Below are positions 15,323-24,525 of a stretch of 64,000 nt of DNA, one piece after another (position 1 is the stretch's first letter; every line of letters starts with the position of its first letter). The stretch spans positions 434,001 to 498,000 of the forward strand of contig NZ_CP018194.1 in NCBI RefSeq assembly GCF_001889545.1, given 5' to 3'. The notes beneath the pieces were generated by a model. The model did no database searches. It was not told where the DNA came from and worked only from the letters and a program-made list of their open reading frames with translations. The DNA comes from Granulibacter bethesdensis (GTDB lineage Bacteria; Pseudomonadota; Alphaproteobacteria; Acetobacterales; Acetobacteraceae). The translations under genes and the position numbers were made by a program.

Positions 15323-16902
15323 TTGCATTGCCTGCGATGGCTGTACCAGCTTCTTCTTCTGCCGGACACGCTGCGCGCTGGTATCTGTATCTGCGCGATC
15401 TGACGGGATGGCGGGCTGATGGTGCCGGGGCTTTGGCCGGTGCTGCTGCGGCCATCGCTCTGCCGCCCTTTTTCTGTATTCCGGTTCTGTTGCTGTCCTT
15501 TCCAGCCCTGATGGCGCTGATCGGAGGGGCAGCCACTCGGCGTGTTGCGTTCAGGCGGGGTTTCTGGTTCGGCTTTGGGCTGAATGTCGCCGGTTTGTAT
15601 TGGATTACGGAAGCCATTCTGCTGGAGGCTGCCCGGTACTGGTGGTTCGTGCCGATTGCAGTGCCCGGATTGTCCGCCCTGATGGCTCTGTTCATTGCTG
15701 CCGCCTGTGCATTCGCCAAAGGCTTCCTGCGTGGGTTGCCCCGTTTGCTGGCCTTTTCGGCCGCATGGACAGCAATGGATCTGCTGCGCCAGTTCCTGTT
15801 TACGGGCTTTCCATGGAATCCACTGGCCAGTATCTGGGCAATCCCCGGGCTGGCCGGAGATATCATGCTCCAACCGGTTGCCTGGATTGGCACACCAGGT
15901 GTGACTGCGTTGACAGTGCTGCTGGCCTGTCTGCCGGTGCTGCGTCCTTTCGCATGGGGCGTAGGGGCTGGTGGTATGGCGGTATGGGCTGCTTTGGGAT
16001 GGATGCATCTGTCAGAACATCCTGACCGGGCCAGTGCCCTCAATGTGGTGCTGGTACAGGGGAATATTCCGCAGGGCCAGAAATTTGACCGGCGCTTCCT
16101 GCGTACGACATGGGAAACCTATCTGCGCCTGACCCGAGAGGGCGTGGAGGCCGCGCATAAGGCGATGCCGGGCGATCCTGTTGTTGTGGTCTGGCCTGAA
16201 ACGGCGAGCGTCGTGCTGCTGGCCGATGATGCAGCGGCACGGCAGAGTATCGCAGAGGCTGCGGAAGGTAATCCGACCCTGATTGGCTCCGTGCGGTTTG
16301 GCGACGATGGGCGTCCGCGCAACAGTCTGATCGCGATGGATGGCCAGGGAAGCATTCAGGATTTTTATGATAAATGGCATCTTGTCCCGGGCGGTGAATT
16401 TGCGCCAGGCTGGTTGCCTTTCGCGGTGCAGCTTGTGCCGGGTGGGGGCTTTGTCCCCGGTCCTGGGCCGCGTACCCTTGACTTGTCCGGTCTGCCGCCA
16501 TTTGCGCCGCTGATCTGTTATGAGGCCATTTTTCCTGCTCAGATCGTCAATGAGGTCCAGCGCCCTGCCTGGATTGTGAATATCACCAATGATGCCTGGT
16601 TTGGCCAATCAACAGGGCCGCATCAGCATCTTGCTGCTGTCAGGATGCGTGCGGTAGAGGAAGGGCTGCCGGTCATGAGGGCGGCCAATACCGGTATTAC
16701 CGTGGCCTATGATGCATACGGGCATCAGGTGGCGCGTATGAATCAGGGGCAGGCCGGTTTTCTGCTGGCCAGACTGCCCGGTCCGTTGGCCCCCACTTTT
16801 TTCAGCCGATACGGACTGATCGTTCCGGTCCTTTTGGCGATCCTGCTGCTGTTGGCGGCCATCATTTGCGAGCGCCAGAAAATCCGAGCGTGGCCGCTCT
16901 GA
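15319..16902 (+). CDS. lnt: Apolipoprotein N-acyltransferase
   Basis: A 527-residue inner-membrane enzyme adding the third acyl chain to lipoproteins. About six to eight membrane helices precede a periplasmic nitrilase domain. The catalytic Glu-Lys-Cys triad is E294 (VWPETAS), K352 (YDKWHLVPGGEFAP) and C400 (LICYEAIFP). A C-terminal membrane helix ends the protein. The TTG at 15319 overlaps the olsB stop (TTGA). The first ATG is at 15337, six codons later, and is an equally possible start. Confidence 0.92.
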   Translation: MIALPAMAVPASSSAGHAARWYLYLRDLTGWRADGAGALAGAAAAIALPPFFCIPVLLLSFPALMALIGGAATRRVAFRRGFWFGFGLNVAGLYWITEAILLEAARYWWFVPIAVPGLSALMALFIAAACAFAKGFLRGLPRLLAFSAAWTAMDLLRQFLFTGFPWNPLASIWAIPGLAGDIMLQPVAWIGTPGVTALTVLLACLPVLRPFAWGVGAGGMAVWAALGWMHLSEHPDRASALNVVLVQGNIPQGQKFDRRFLRTTWETYLRLTREGVEAAHKAMPGDPVVVVWPETASVVLLADDAAARQSIAEAAEGNPTLIGSVRFGDDGRPRNSLIAMDGQGSIQDFYDKWHLVPGGEFAPGWLPFAVQLVPGGGFVPGPGPRTLDLSGLPPFAPLICYEAIFPAQIVNEVQRPAWIVNITNDAWFGQSTGPHQHLAAVRMRAVEEGLPVMRAANTGITVAYDAYGHQVARMNQGQAGFLLARLPGPLAPTFFSRYGLIVPVLLAILLLLAAIICERQKIRAWPL

Positions 16903-17046
16903 ACTGCGACGAACGGTGATTGCGCGACAGTCTTTGGATAAGATTTATTTTTTATAATGCCTATCCATATAACAGACTTGCAACCGGTCTATGTTCATAT
17001 GATGTTCCGTGGTTTCCACTTTGCAATGTGAAGGCAGATTATCCAG

Positions 17047-17505
17047 TTGTCGGAAAGTCACATCGGTATCGGCCAGAATTTTGAAAAAGATGGTCAGCCC
17101 AACGCGCTGGATATTCACGTGGGCAGGCGGATCCGCCTTCGGCGTGCTTTTCTGGGTGTATCTGAGCAGAAACTGGGTGATCTGATTGGTATCAGCGCAT
17201 CACAGATTCAAAAATATGAAACGGGCGCTGTACGGGCTGGAGCCATCAGATTATTTGATCTGGCCCGCGCCATGGATGTGTCGATCAGTTTCTTTTTCGA
17301 TGAAATGCCGGAGCAGGAGGTTGCCAGTCATGGCGTAGCCGCTATGTCCCGACTGGGGGGCTTTGCGGAACCTCAGGAAGGTTTTGGCGATGACGATACC
17401 ATGCGGCAGGAAGCTCTGGAACTGATTCAGGCTTTTTTCCGCATTACTGACCCGGCTGTGAGGGAACGTATTCTGGATCTGATAAGATCACTGGCGAAAG
17501 AGTGA
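17047..17505 (+). CDS. XRE-family helix-turn-helix regulator
   Basis: A 152-residue regulator starting at TTG, with GAAGG 11 bases upstream. A single Cro/C1-type HTH covers about residues 22-75 (VGRRIRLRRAFLGVSEQKLGDLIG, then ISASQIQKYETG and IRLFDLARAMDV). The C-terminal half has a conserved-looking FFRITDPAVRERILDLIRSL end, typical of a widespread alphaproteobacterial group. It lies just upstream of hprK in the same direction, where many alphaproteobacteria have the ChvI/ChvG two-component pair instead, so it may regulate the PTS relay genes. The target is inferred from position only. Confidence 0.85.
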   Translation: MSESHIGIGQNFEKDGQPNALDIHVGRRIRLRRAFLGVSEQKLGDLIGISASQIQKYETGAVRAGAIRLFDLARAMDVSISFFFDEMPEQEVASHGVAAMSRLGGFAEPQEGFGDDDTMRQEALELIQAFFRITDPAVRERILDLIRSLAKE

Positions 17506-17583
17506 TCTTTCCCCCTGATATGCATGCGGCATGACTGTGGATCGGGCTTCCCTCATGGCGATGAAGGTTGCAAAGTCCCGCTT

Positions 17584-18060
17584 ATGAATGCATCGGTGCA
17601 GTTTCGGGGCCAGAGATACGCAAGCTGTGCTGCAAGGCCGGATACGGATGCGGCATCCCCGCCTCCTGCTGTTCTGATTATAGGCCCGGCAGGGGCGGGC
17701 AAGTCAGATCTTCTGTTGCGACTGATGGATCGCGGTTTCCGGCTTGTTGCTGATGACCGGGTTGATATATGCGATGGTCTTGCCAGCCCGCCGATGGCGC
17801 TGGCCGGGCTGATTGAAATCCGCGGCCTCGGGATCATGGTCTCTCCCTATGTGCCGCTGGCGAAGCTGTCGCTGGTTGTCTCGCTGGAGACGGAGGAACG
17901 TCTGCCATCCCCCCGCCGTGACAGTCAACTGGACCTTCCCTTGATTGCCATTGATCCTCACGCCGCTTCCGCGCCCTGCCGTGTGGAATGGGCGCTTGAA
18001 TGCGCGTTGGGCTGCCGTGCCAGCAGGGCAGGTGCCTTCGCGCAGGAGGAAGCAGTATGA
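17584..18060 (+). CDS. hprK: HPr kinase/phosphorylase, minimal alphaproteobacterial form
   Basis: A 158-residue protein equal to the C-terminal catalytic domain of HPr kinase; the N-terminal domain of Firmicute enzymes is absent, as is normal in alphaproteobacteria. The Walker A is GPAGAGKSDLLL (about residues 34-45). The family signature IEIRGLGIMVSPYV and the VADDRVDI segment follow. It should phosphorylate and dephosphorylate the regulatory serine of HPr encoded three genes downstream. The start at 17584 fits the family; a longer frame from 17524 adds a Cys/Gly/His-rich stretch. The stop overlaps rapZ by four bases. Confidence 0.88.
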   Translation: MNASVQFRGQRYASCAARPDTDAASPPPAVLIIGPAGAGKSDLLLRLMDRGFRLVADDRVDICDGLASPPMALAGLIEIRGLGIMVSPYVPLAKLSLVVSLETEERLPSPRRDSQLDLPLIAIDPHAASAPCRVEWALECALGCRASRAGAFAQEEAV

Positions 18061-19031
18061 GCACTGACCAACATCGCAGGGTGGTCGTGATCACCGGCCT
18101 GTCCGGCGCAGGCAAATCCACAATTCTCCGTGCTCTGGAGGATGCGGGATATGAAACGGTGGATAATCCTCCGTTACCGTTGGTGCATGACCTTGTGACC
18201 CGGGGGGAAGGGCCTCTGGCTTTCGCGGTGGATGCCCGCAGCCGTGGCTTCACCGCGGACGGGCTGGCTCTGGCCATGGAACGCATGAAGCAACTGCCCG
18301 GTGTCAGGGCGGATCTGGTTTTCGTGCGGGCTGATACGGCGGCGCTGCTGTCCCGCTATACGGAAACCCGCCATCGCCATCCGCTGGCTTCAGGGGTGGG
18401 GGTGCAGGATGGCATCCGGGCCGAAGAAGCCCTGACCGCATCGCTGGTGGATGTGGCGGATCTGGTTGTCGATACCACCGATCTTCCGGTCACAAGGCTG
18501 AGGGCGATGATCGCCGAACGCTATGGGCCGGAGGAAACCGGGCAGGGAATGGTCGTATCCCTGATTTCCTTTGCCTATCCCAAGGGATTGCCGCGGGAAG
18601 CCGATCTGGTGCTGGACGCACGGTTTCTGCGTAACCCACATTACGATCCGACCCTGAAGCCGCGCACCGGTCAGGACAGGGATGTTGCGGCCTATATTGA
18701 AGCAGACCCGGATTATGCCACTTTCCATGACAGGATCGATGCGTTGCTGAGGCTTTTGCTGCCGCGCTTCGTCCAGGAAGGAAAGAAATATGCCACCGTC
18801 GCTATCGGATGCACTGGCGGACGGCACCGCTCGGTTCATCTGGTGGAAAGACTGGCCGGAGAATTACGGGCTCAGGGCTGGTCCGTCCTGCGTACGCATC
18901 GGGAATTAGGGATCAGTGACGATGCTCCGCAGGCGGAAGCCGCTGGAGCAGGCTCTGTCGAGATAAATGGAAGACCGGAAGAGCATGGCAGCGCACAGGC
19001 GCCCGATGCACTCTCCCGCACAACATCATAA
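18057..19031 (+). CDS. rapZ: RapZ-family nucleotide-binding protein (YvcJ/YhbJ)
   Basis: A 324-residue P-loop protein with Walker A GLSGAGKST (about residues 14-22). The C-terminal domain contains SFAYPKGLPREADLVLDARFLRNPHY and AIGCTGGRHRSVHLVERL, both diagnostic of RapZ. In enterobacteria RapZ directs RNase E to the glmZ small RNA to control amino-sugar synthesis; in alphaproteobacteria the role is less clear. The conserved neighbourhood with PTS genes is maintained here. A polar tail of about 30 residues after the conserved end is poorly conserved. Coupled to hprK. Confidence 0.92.
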   Translation: MSTDQHRRVVVITGLSGAGKSTILRALEDAGYETVDNPPLPLVHDLVTRGEGPLAFAVDARSRGFTADGLALAMERMKQLPGVRADLVFVRADTAALLSRYTETRHRHPLASGVGVQDGIRAEEALTASLVDVADLVVDTTDLPVTRLRAMIAERYGPEETGQGMVVSLISFAYPKGLPREADLVLDARFLRNPHYDPTLKPRTGQDRDVAAYIEADPDYATFHDRIDALLRLLLPRFVQEGKKYATVAIGCTGGRHRSVHLVERLAGELRAQGWSVLRTHRELGISDDAPQAEAAGAGSVEINGRPEEHGSAQAPDALSRTTS

Positions 19032-19044
19032 TGGAATACATGCC

Positions 19045-19449
19045 ATGATCGGTTTGGTTCTGGTGACGCATGGACGGCTCGCGGATGAGCTGCGCCGCGC
19101 CATGGAACATGTGGTTGGCGCGCAAAGCAGCGTGGTGACCGTATGTATTGGCCCTGATGATGATATTGAGGGCAGGCGCGCCGACATCCAGGCCGGGATT
19201 CAGCAGGTGGATACCGGGGATGGTGTCATCCTGCTGACCGACATGTTTGGGGGTACACCCAGCAATCTGGCCATTTCCATGATGGACCGACCGGGTGTCG
19301 AGGTGATTGCCGGGGTCAACCTCCCCATGCTGGTGAAGCTGGCGAAAATCCGCTGCACACAGCCCTTATGCGAGGTGGTGGAAGGGGCTCAGACGGCCGG
19401 GCGCAAATATATTGCTGCTGCCTCCCACGTGCTGCACGGCTGCCGATAA
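19045..19449 (+). CDS. PTS mannose-type EIIA component
   Basis: A 134-residue cytoplasmic phosphocarrier of the EIIA-Man (PTS-IIA, PF03610-type) fold. It begins MIGLVLVTHGRLA, with the phosphorylatable H9, and contains LLTDMFGGTPSNLA. No EIIB, EIIC or EIID gene is adjacent, so a regulatory rather than transport role is likely, as proposed for the equivalent alphaproteobacterial cluster. GGA lies nine bases before the ATG. Confidence 0.92.
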   Translation: MIGLVLVTHGRLADELRRAMEHVVGAQSSVVTVCIGPDDDIEGRRADIQAGIQQVDTGDGVILLTDMFGGTPSNLAISMMDRPGVEVIAGVNLPMLVKLAKIRCTQPLCEVVEGAQTAGRKYIAAASHVLHGCR

Positions 19450-19473
19450 ACAGAACCACAGGTAAAACGCGCC

Positions 19474-19755
19474 ATGGAAAACTCTGTGCTCAGCCGCCGC
19501 CTGATTGTCTGCAACCGGCGCGGCCTGCATGCCCGTGCAGCCGCCAAATTCGTCACGTTGGCAGAACGTTTCGGGGCCTCGGTGGAAGTGGGGAAAGATG
19601 GGCAGTTCGTCTCTGCCCGCTCCATTATGGGGCTGATGATGCTGGGTGCGGGCAAGGATTCGGAAATCGAGCTTCGGGTCGAGGGCTGGGATGCCAAGGA
19701 AGCGCTGGAAGCGCTGACTGAGCTGGTCGAGGCTGGTTTCCATGAAACAGATTGA
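19474..19755 (+). CDS. ptsH: Phosphocarrier protein HPr
   Basis: A 93-residue HPr. The active His19 is in NRRGLHARAAAKFV, and the regulatory Ser50 is in ARSIMGLMML, so both the EI-dependent His phosphorylation and the HprK-dependent Ser phosphorylation are possible. Its end overlaps the ptsI start by 14 bases. Confidence 0.95.
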   Translation: MENSVLSRRLIVCNRRGLHARAAAKFVTLAERFGASVEVGKDGQFVSARSIMGLMMLGAGKDSEIELRVEGWDAKEALEALTELVEAGFHETD

Positions 19756-21556
19756 GCCGCCTTTGGCTGGTCCGTGTTCTGCTGATTCGCCTTCTGCCGG
19801 TCCATCTGGTCTGGGGCAGGATATTCGGCTGGAAGGGATCGGCGTCAGCCCGGGCATTGCCATTGGCCCGGTTTTCGGGGTGGTGGAAATTGAGGCTCCG
19901 CAGGAACGGCGGGGTATTGCCGCGCATGAGGTGGAGCATGAGCGTGCGCAGCTCAGCCGTGCGGTCGAGGAATCCAGACGTCAGCTCGAAAAGCTGCGTG
20001 AAGGGCTGCGGGAGCTCCCGGAGGCCGGGCAGGAGGAATTATCGGCGCTGATCGATGTGTATCAGCGCATGCTTGCCAATTCCCGTCTGGTGCGGGGAGC
20101 GCATCGGCGGATCGAGACCGCGCTGGTCTCCGCCGCGACAGCGGTGGTCGATGAGGTCGAGGCGACCGTTGCCGCCGTGCTGGCCCCCGGCGGAGAATGG
20201 GCGGAGCGTACCATGCGGGCCCGACAGGCCTCGGAAATTCAGGAGGTGGGACAGCGCCTGTTGCGCACCCTTGCCTCTACCCCGTTCCGCAGCTTCAAGG
20301 CTGCGCCGCGCGGGGCGGTGCTGGTGTGCGAGATGTTACGTCCGTCCGATGCAGCGTTGCTGGACCCCGCCGTGATCGCAGGCGTGGTGACGGAAGAAGG
20401 CGGAGCGGACGGGCATGTGGCGATCATGCTGCGTGCGCTTGGGATTCCCTCCGTGCTCGGGGTTCCGGCCCTGATGCATACGATCCGGCAGCTGACTTTG
20501 CCGGGGCTGGTCCTGCATATGGTGCTGGATGGAGATCAGGGTGTAGTCACGGTCAACCCGTCCGACCACACACGACGGCAGGCGAAGCAGGGTCTTGCCG
20601 CCCATCAGCAGGAAGCCTTGGTGCTGGCGCAACTCAGCCGTCTGCCTGCCGTGACGACGGATGGCGAGGCAGTGCTGTTGCAGGCGAATATCGAACTGCC
20701 GGCGGAATTGCCCCAGATGGTGCGGGCCGGTGCCAGTGGGATCGGACTGTTGCGGACTGAATTCCTGTTTATGAACCGGGAAAGTCTGCCTGATATCGCA
20801 ACCCAGATTGAAACCTATTCCCATGTGATCGCGGCGACAGAAGGGGAACAGGTCACGATCCGTGTGCTCGATTGGGGCGGCGAGAAAGAAAGTGAGGCTC
20901 TTCGCACCGCCGGTCTGTTGCGTAGCGAGACAGAGCATAATCCGGCGTTGGGTCTGCGCGGGATCAGGCTGCTGCTGGCCCATCCCGAACTGCTGGAAAC
21001 CCAGTTAACGGCGATTTTACGGGCAGCGCGTGATGTGAAGGCGGAAAGCCGCGTGCGTATTTTACTGCCGATGATCACGACCTTGCAGGAAATGCGCACG
21101 GCCCGCACGATCTATGCCCGGATTTTGCATCACGAGGCATGGGATGGGGCTGCCCTGCCGCTGGGGGCGATGATCGAGACGCCAGCCGCGGCCCTGATTG
21201 TAGAGGAACTGGCGAGAGAATCAGATTTCCTCGCGATCGGGACCAATGATCTGGCGATGTATACGCTGGCCGTTGATCGCGGGGATGCCGGGCTGGCGGG
21301 TTTATATGATCCCCTCCATCCCGCCTTGCTGCGCCTGATTGCCGCCTGTGCCAGTGCGGCGGCGCTGGCCGGCAAGCCTATGTCACTCTGTGGTGAGATC
21401 GCGGGCAATCCGGCCGCGGTCCCTGTTCTGCTCGGGCTTGGTTTCCGGCAGTTCAGTATGGGGGCAGGGGCAGTGCCGCGTGTGAAAAAGGCGATTCGTG
21501 CTACCTCCCTTGATCAGGCAAGACGTGCGGCTCAGGACGCGCTGACGATCATCTGA
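19742..21556 (+). CDS. ptsI: PTS enzyme I
   Basis: A 604-residue phosphoenolpyruvate-protein phosphotransferase that charges HPr. An N-terminal linker of about 27 residues precedes the usual start LEGIGVSPGIAIGPV. The phospho-His is H225 in GGADGHVAIMLRALG; the usual T-S before this His is replaced by D-G. The PEP-binding barrel carries GIGLLRTEFLFMNR, EIPxA-like METP-type IETPAA, GTNDLAMYTLAVDR and the catalytic Cys in SLCGEIAGNP. It is the second EI activity in this window, the other being a domain of FruB. Overlapping translation with ptsH. Confidence 0.93.
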   Translation: MKQIEPPLAGPCSADSPSAGPSGLGQDIRLEGIGVSPGIAIGPVFGVVEIEAPQERRGIAAHEVEHERAQLSRAVEESRRQLEKLREGLRELPEAGQEELSALIDVYQRMLANSRLVRGAHRRIETALVSAATAVVDEVEATVAAVLAPGGEWAERTMRARQASEIQEVGQRLLRTLASTPFRSFKAAPRGAVLVCEMLRPSDAALLDPAVIAGVVTEEGGADGHVAIMLRALGIPSVLGVPALMHTIRQLTLPGLVLHMVLDGDQGVVTVNPSDHTRRQAKQGLAAHQQEALVLAQLSRLPAVTTDGEAVLLQANIELPAELPQMVRAGASGIGLLRTEFLFMNRESLPDIATQIETYSHVIAATEGEQVTIRVLDWGGEKESEALRTAGLLRSETEHNPALGLRGIRLLLAHPELLETQLTAILRAARDVKAESRVRILLPMITTLQEMRTARTIYARILHHEAWDGAALPLGAMIETPAAALIVEELARESDFLAIGTNDLAMYTLAVDRGDAGLAGLYDPLHPALLRLIAACASAAALAGKPMSLCGEIAGNPAAVPVLLGLGFRQFSMGAGAVPRVKKAIRATSLDQARRAAQDALTII

Positions 21557-21606
21557 TTGGTCGTGATGCCTGTTATAGGGTCTGAGCGTATCAGGAGGAC
21601 AGGGCC

Positions 21607-22539
21607 ATGAAAGTCGTGCTCGATCTCGACCGTCTGCTGCGGGAAGGGCAGATAACACCGGAAGAGCGGGACAGGCTGATCCGGCTTGGCAAGGTCCAGA
21701 CAGGGTCTCTGTTCGTGAACGTGCTGGTCGGTTTCGGTGCGGCTGCGGTGTGCGCCGGGTTGTTTGCACTGGCGCCTGATCCGCTTCTGGGTCTGCTCAT
21801 GGGCGTGGTTGCCATCGGGGCTGCGGTGTTGCTGCGGCATGAGCGGGCGCAGCAATGGGGAATCCTGTCGGATATTTTTGCCCTGCTCGGCGTGTTGACC
21901 ACCGGCATGAGTCTTTACTGGATTGGCCATGGACCGTCTTCAATGCTGCTGCTGGCGCTTTGCTGTGCCGGTGGAGCATTGTTCGCCCGTAGCATGATGC
22001 TGAGCGTTCTGGCCGTTCTCGCATTGGCGGCCTCGCTCGATACCTCGTTCGCTTATGTGCATGCCACCTATATGCTGGGGGTGGAACGGCCGGCACAGAC
22101 GATTCTGGTGTTTACCGGTCTTGGCCTTGCGTTGCTGTTCGCCTCGACCCGTGTGTCGCCTGTGCTGGAGGGCGTGGTGCTGGCCGCAGCCCGCTGTTCG
22201 GCCTTGATGGTCAATTTTGCTTTCTGGGTCGGCTCTCTCTGGGGAGAGGACCGGCTGCTGTTCAATGATAACAGGAATACAGTGCTGGTGTCCGCCGATA
22301 TGTTCAGCATCGGCTGGGCCGTGGTTCTGGTGGCTGCGGCCGCATGGGGGGCCTGGAGCGGTCGCCGCTGGCTGATCACCACAGCCGCGATTTTCGGGGC
22401 GATCCATTTCCAGACTCAATGGTTCGAGCGTTTGGGGGCGACTCCGACCAGCGTGTTGACGGCAGGCGTTCTGACATTGCTGCTGGCAGCATTGCTCTGG
22501 CGGGTGCTGTATGTTCGCAAACCGCCAGTGCCTGCATAA
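21607..22539 (+). CDS. DUF2157-like integral membrane protein
   Basis: A 310-residue membrane protein with about eight to nine hydrophobic segments. A short cytoplasmic N-terminus (LDRLLREGQITPEERDRLIRLG) resembles the start of DUF2157 proteins. AGGAGG lies eight bases before the ATG. It follows ptsI after 50 bases and could be cotranscribed. Function is unknown and no catalytic motif is seen. Confidence 0.7.
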   Translation: MKVVLDLDRLLREGQITPEERDRLIRLGKVQTGSLFVNVLVGFGAAAVCAGLFALAPDPLLGLLMGVVAIGAAVLLRHERAQQWGILSDIFALLGVLTTGMSLYWIGHGPSSMLLLALCCAGGALFARSMMLSVLAVLALAASLDTSFAYVHATYMLGVERPAQTILVFTGLGLALLFASTRVSPVLEGVVLAAARCSALMVNFAFWVGSLWGEDRLLFNDNRNTVLVSADMFSIGWAVVLVAAAAWGAWSGRRWLITTAAIFGAIHFQTQWFERLGATPTSVLTAGVLTLLLAALLWRVLYVRKPPVPA

Positions 22540-22572
22540 GGCGCTGACGGTTTCTTCCGATAACGGAGCGTA

Positions 22573-23529
22573 TCAGCGCGACAGGGGACGAGGACCGATC
22601 TGGGCGATGATTTCCGCCGCGGCCCGGCTGCCCTGGATGCCGCAGTTTTTCAGATCCTGCCCCTGTGCGAAGCTGGCAAGGAACCCGGCTGCATAGGCAT
22701 CGCCTGCCCCGGTCGTATCCAGAACCTTCGTGGAGACAGCCGGAATCCGGATTGTGTCTGCGCCGTGAAGAATGACGCTGCCAGCCTCGCTGCGGGTCAG
22801 GGCGGCGAGTGCGACGTCAAGCCGCGCCAGCTCGGCGGCTTCCTCGAAAGTGTTGCGTTCGTACAGTGCGGTGATCTCTGTTTCATTGGCAAACAGGATG
22901 TCCACGTTCGGCAGCAAAGCGAGGAAATCATCGCGATGGCGATGCACGCAGAATGCATCGGACAGGGACAGCGCTACTTTGCGTCCCGCTTCATGCGCGG
23001 CAGTGGCGGCCTTGCGGAAGGCGGCCTGCGCGGCTGGCGGATCGAACAGATAGCCTTCCAGATAGGTGATGGCGGAATCAGCCACCAGAGACGTGTCCAC
23101 ATCTTCGGCGGAGAAGGTTACGCAGGCACCGAGATAGGTGTTCATGGTCCGCTGCCCGTCGGGCGTAACGGCAATCAGGCATCGCGCGGTTGATGCACCG
23201 TCTTGCAGGCTGGGGGTGGGGAAATGCACACCGGTTTCCGTGATGTCATGGCGGAAGGCCTCCCCCAGTGCATCGTCAGCGACCTTGCCGAGGAAAGCGA
23301 CCCTGATCCCCATGCTGGCAGCCACGGCGCAGGTATTGGCCGCAGAGCCGCCGCTGACTTCCGTCCCGCGGGGCAGTGCCGCATACAGCGAGGCTGCCTG
23401 TTCCGCATCGATCAGCGCCATGCTGCCCTTGTGCATGTCATGGCGGCTGAGAAAGGCATCATCGGTCAGGGCAATGACATCGACGATCGCGTTGCCGATA
23501 CCGAGCAGGTCGAAGCGGGGTGCAGTCAT
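22573..23529 (-). CDS. Adenosine kinase-like PfkB-family sugar kinase
   Basis: A 318-residue ribokinase-family kinase. It shows the first PfkB region GIGNAIVDVIA, the GGSAANTCAVAASMG glycine-rich stretch, and the C-terminal signature DTTGAGDAYAAGFL with the catalytic Asp. The overall pattern, including LFANETEITALY, matches bacterial adenosine kinases, which salvage adenosine to AMP, though the substrate is inferred. The start at 23529 was preferred; in-frame ATGs at 23553 and 23601 would lengthen it. Divergent from the EI24-domain gene. Confidence 0.82.
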   Translation of the reverse strand: MTAPRFDLLGIGNAIVDVIALTDDAFLSRHDMHKGSMALIDAEQAASLYAALPRGTEVSGGSAANTCAVAASMGIRVAFLGKVADDALGEAFRHDITETGVHFPTPSLQDGASTARCLIAVTPDGQRTMNTYLGACVTFSAEDVDTSLVADSAITYLEGYLFDPPAAQAAFRKAATAAHEAGRKVALSLSDAFCVHRHRDDFLALLPNVDILFANETEITALYERNTFEEAAELARLDVALAALTRSEAGSVILHGADTIRIPAVSTKVLDTTGAGDAYAAGFLASFAQGQDLKNCGIQGSRAAAEIIAQIGPRPLSR

Positions 23530-23663
23530 GCGGAGAGGCTCCAGAATATCCATCAAGGGGCGGCGGGCGACCTGCCCGATACCGACGCTCGCAGGTATCA
23601 CCGTGAGGGGCCTGCCACAATGGCGGTCTGGTCAAATTGGCTTCTCCGGCGGAATATCCGCCT

Positions 23664-24422
23664 ATGCGTGATGATCCATTGCCCATTGCCGACCGGCCTT
23701 CTGTTTTCCAACCGCTACAGCGGGCGGTCACCCAGTTGGAGGATGCGCCGTTTCGGGCTGTGGTGATGCGGTCTCTCGGCTGGGCCCTGTTGCTGCTGTG
23801 TCTGTTGGTCTGGCTCGGTTTCAAGGGGGCTGGCTGGGTGCCAGTGCATTGGTGGCATGGCGACCACTGGGGTGGATGGGACTGGCTTGCTGGAATCGTG
23901 GGGGCGATGGCAATTGCGGCACTCGGCCTCTGGTTGTTTGTGCCGATCAGCGCGGCGATTGGCGGATTGTTTGCCGATACGGTGGCGATCTGTGTGGAGC
24001 GGCGCTGGTATCCGCAATGGAAGCCCGCCACATCGGCATCACTTCAGATGCAGATATGGGACGGATTGGCGCTGGGCCTGCGCGTGCTGGTGGTCAGCCT
24101 GATCACGCTGCCCGTGGTTCTGTTGCTGCCAGGGGCCGGATTTGTACTGGGATGGGTGGTTTCTGCCTGGGCGCTGGGGCAGGGGCTGTTCGTCAGTGTC
24201 GCCATGCGCCGGATGAGCCGGGCTGATGCCAGACGCCTTTATCGCACATGGCGTGGCACGATACTCGTGCAGGGTGGAATTCTTGCTGCCATCGGGATGA
24301 TCCCGGCTGTCAATCTGCTTCTGCCTGCCCTTGGTCCGGCCGTCATGGTGCATGTTCTGGCCCGGATTACGAATGCATCGCGGAGCCTTTTAACAGAGCG
24401 ACAGCAGGCACGACCGGATTGA
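23664..24422 (+). CDS. EI24/CysZ-like membrane protein
   Basis: A 252-residue inner-membrane protein with four or more membrane segments. It shows the EI24-domain layout: a cytoplasmic N-terminus, the motif LWLFVPISAAIGGLFADTVA and the late segment PAVNLLLPALGPAVMVHVL. CysZ, a member of the family, conducts sulfate; many alphaproteobacterial members are uncharacterised. GGCGGAAT precedes the ATG at 23664. No sulfur-assimilation genes adjoin it. Confidence 0.75.
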   Translation: MRDDPLPIADRPSVFQPLQRAVTQLEDAPFRAVVMRSLGWALLLLCLLVWLGFKGAGWVPVHWWHGDHWGGWDWLAGIVGAMAIAALGLWLFVPISAAIGGLFADTVAICVERRWYPQWKPATSASLQMQIWDGLALGLRVLVVSLITLPVVLLLPGAGFVLGWVVSAWALGQGLFVSVAMRRMSRADARRLYRTWRGTILVQGGILAAIGMIPAVNLLLPALGPAVMVHVLARITNASRSLLTERQQARPD

Positions 24423-24525
24423 TCTGTATGCGGAATGTCCTGCAACATATTGAGGAAGCGGGTTGTTCTGCTTCTCCGGGCATGTTAGCGAATCGAGTCG
24501 TGACGTCCAGAATGATGGAGTGCAC

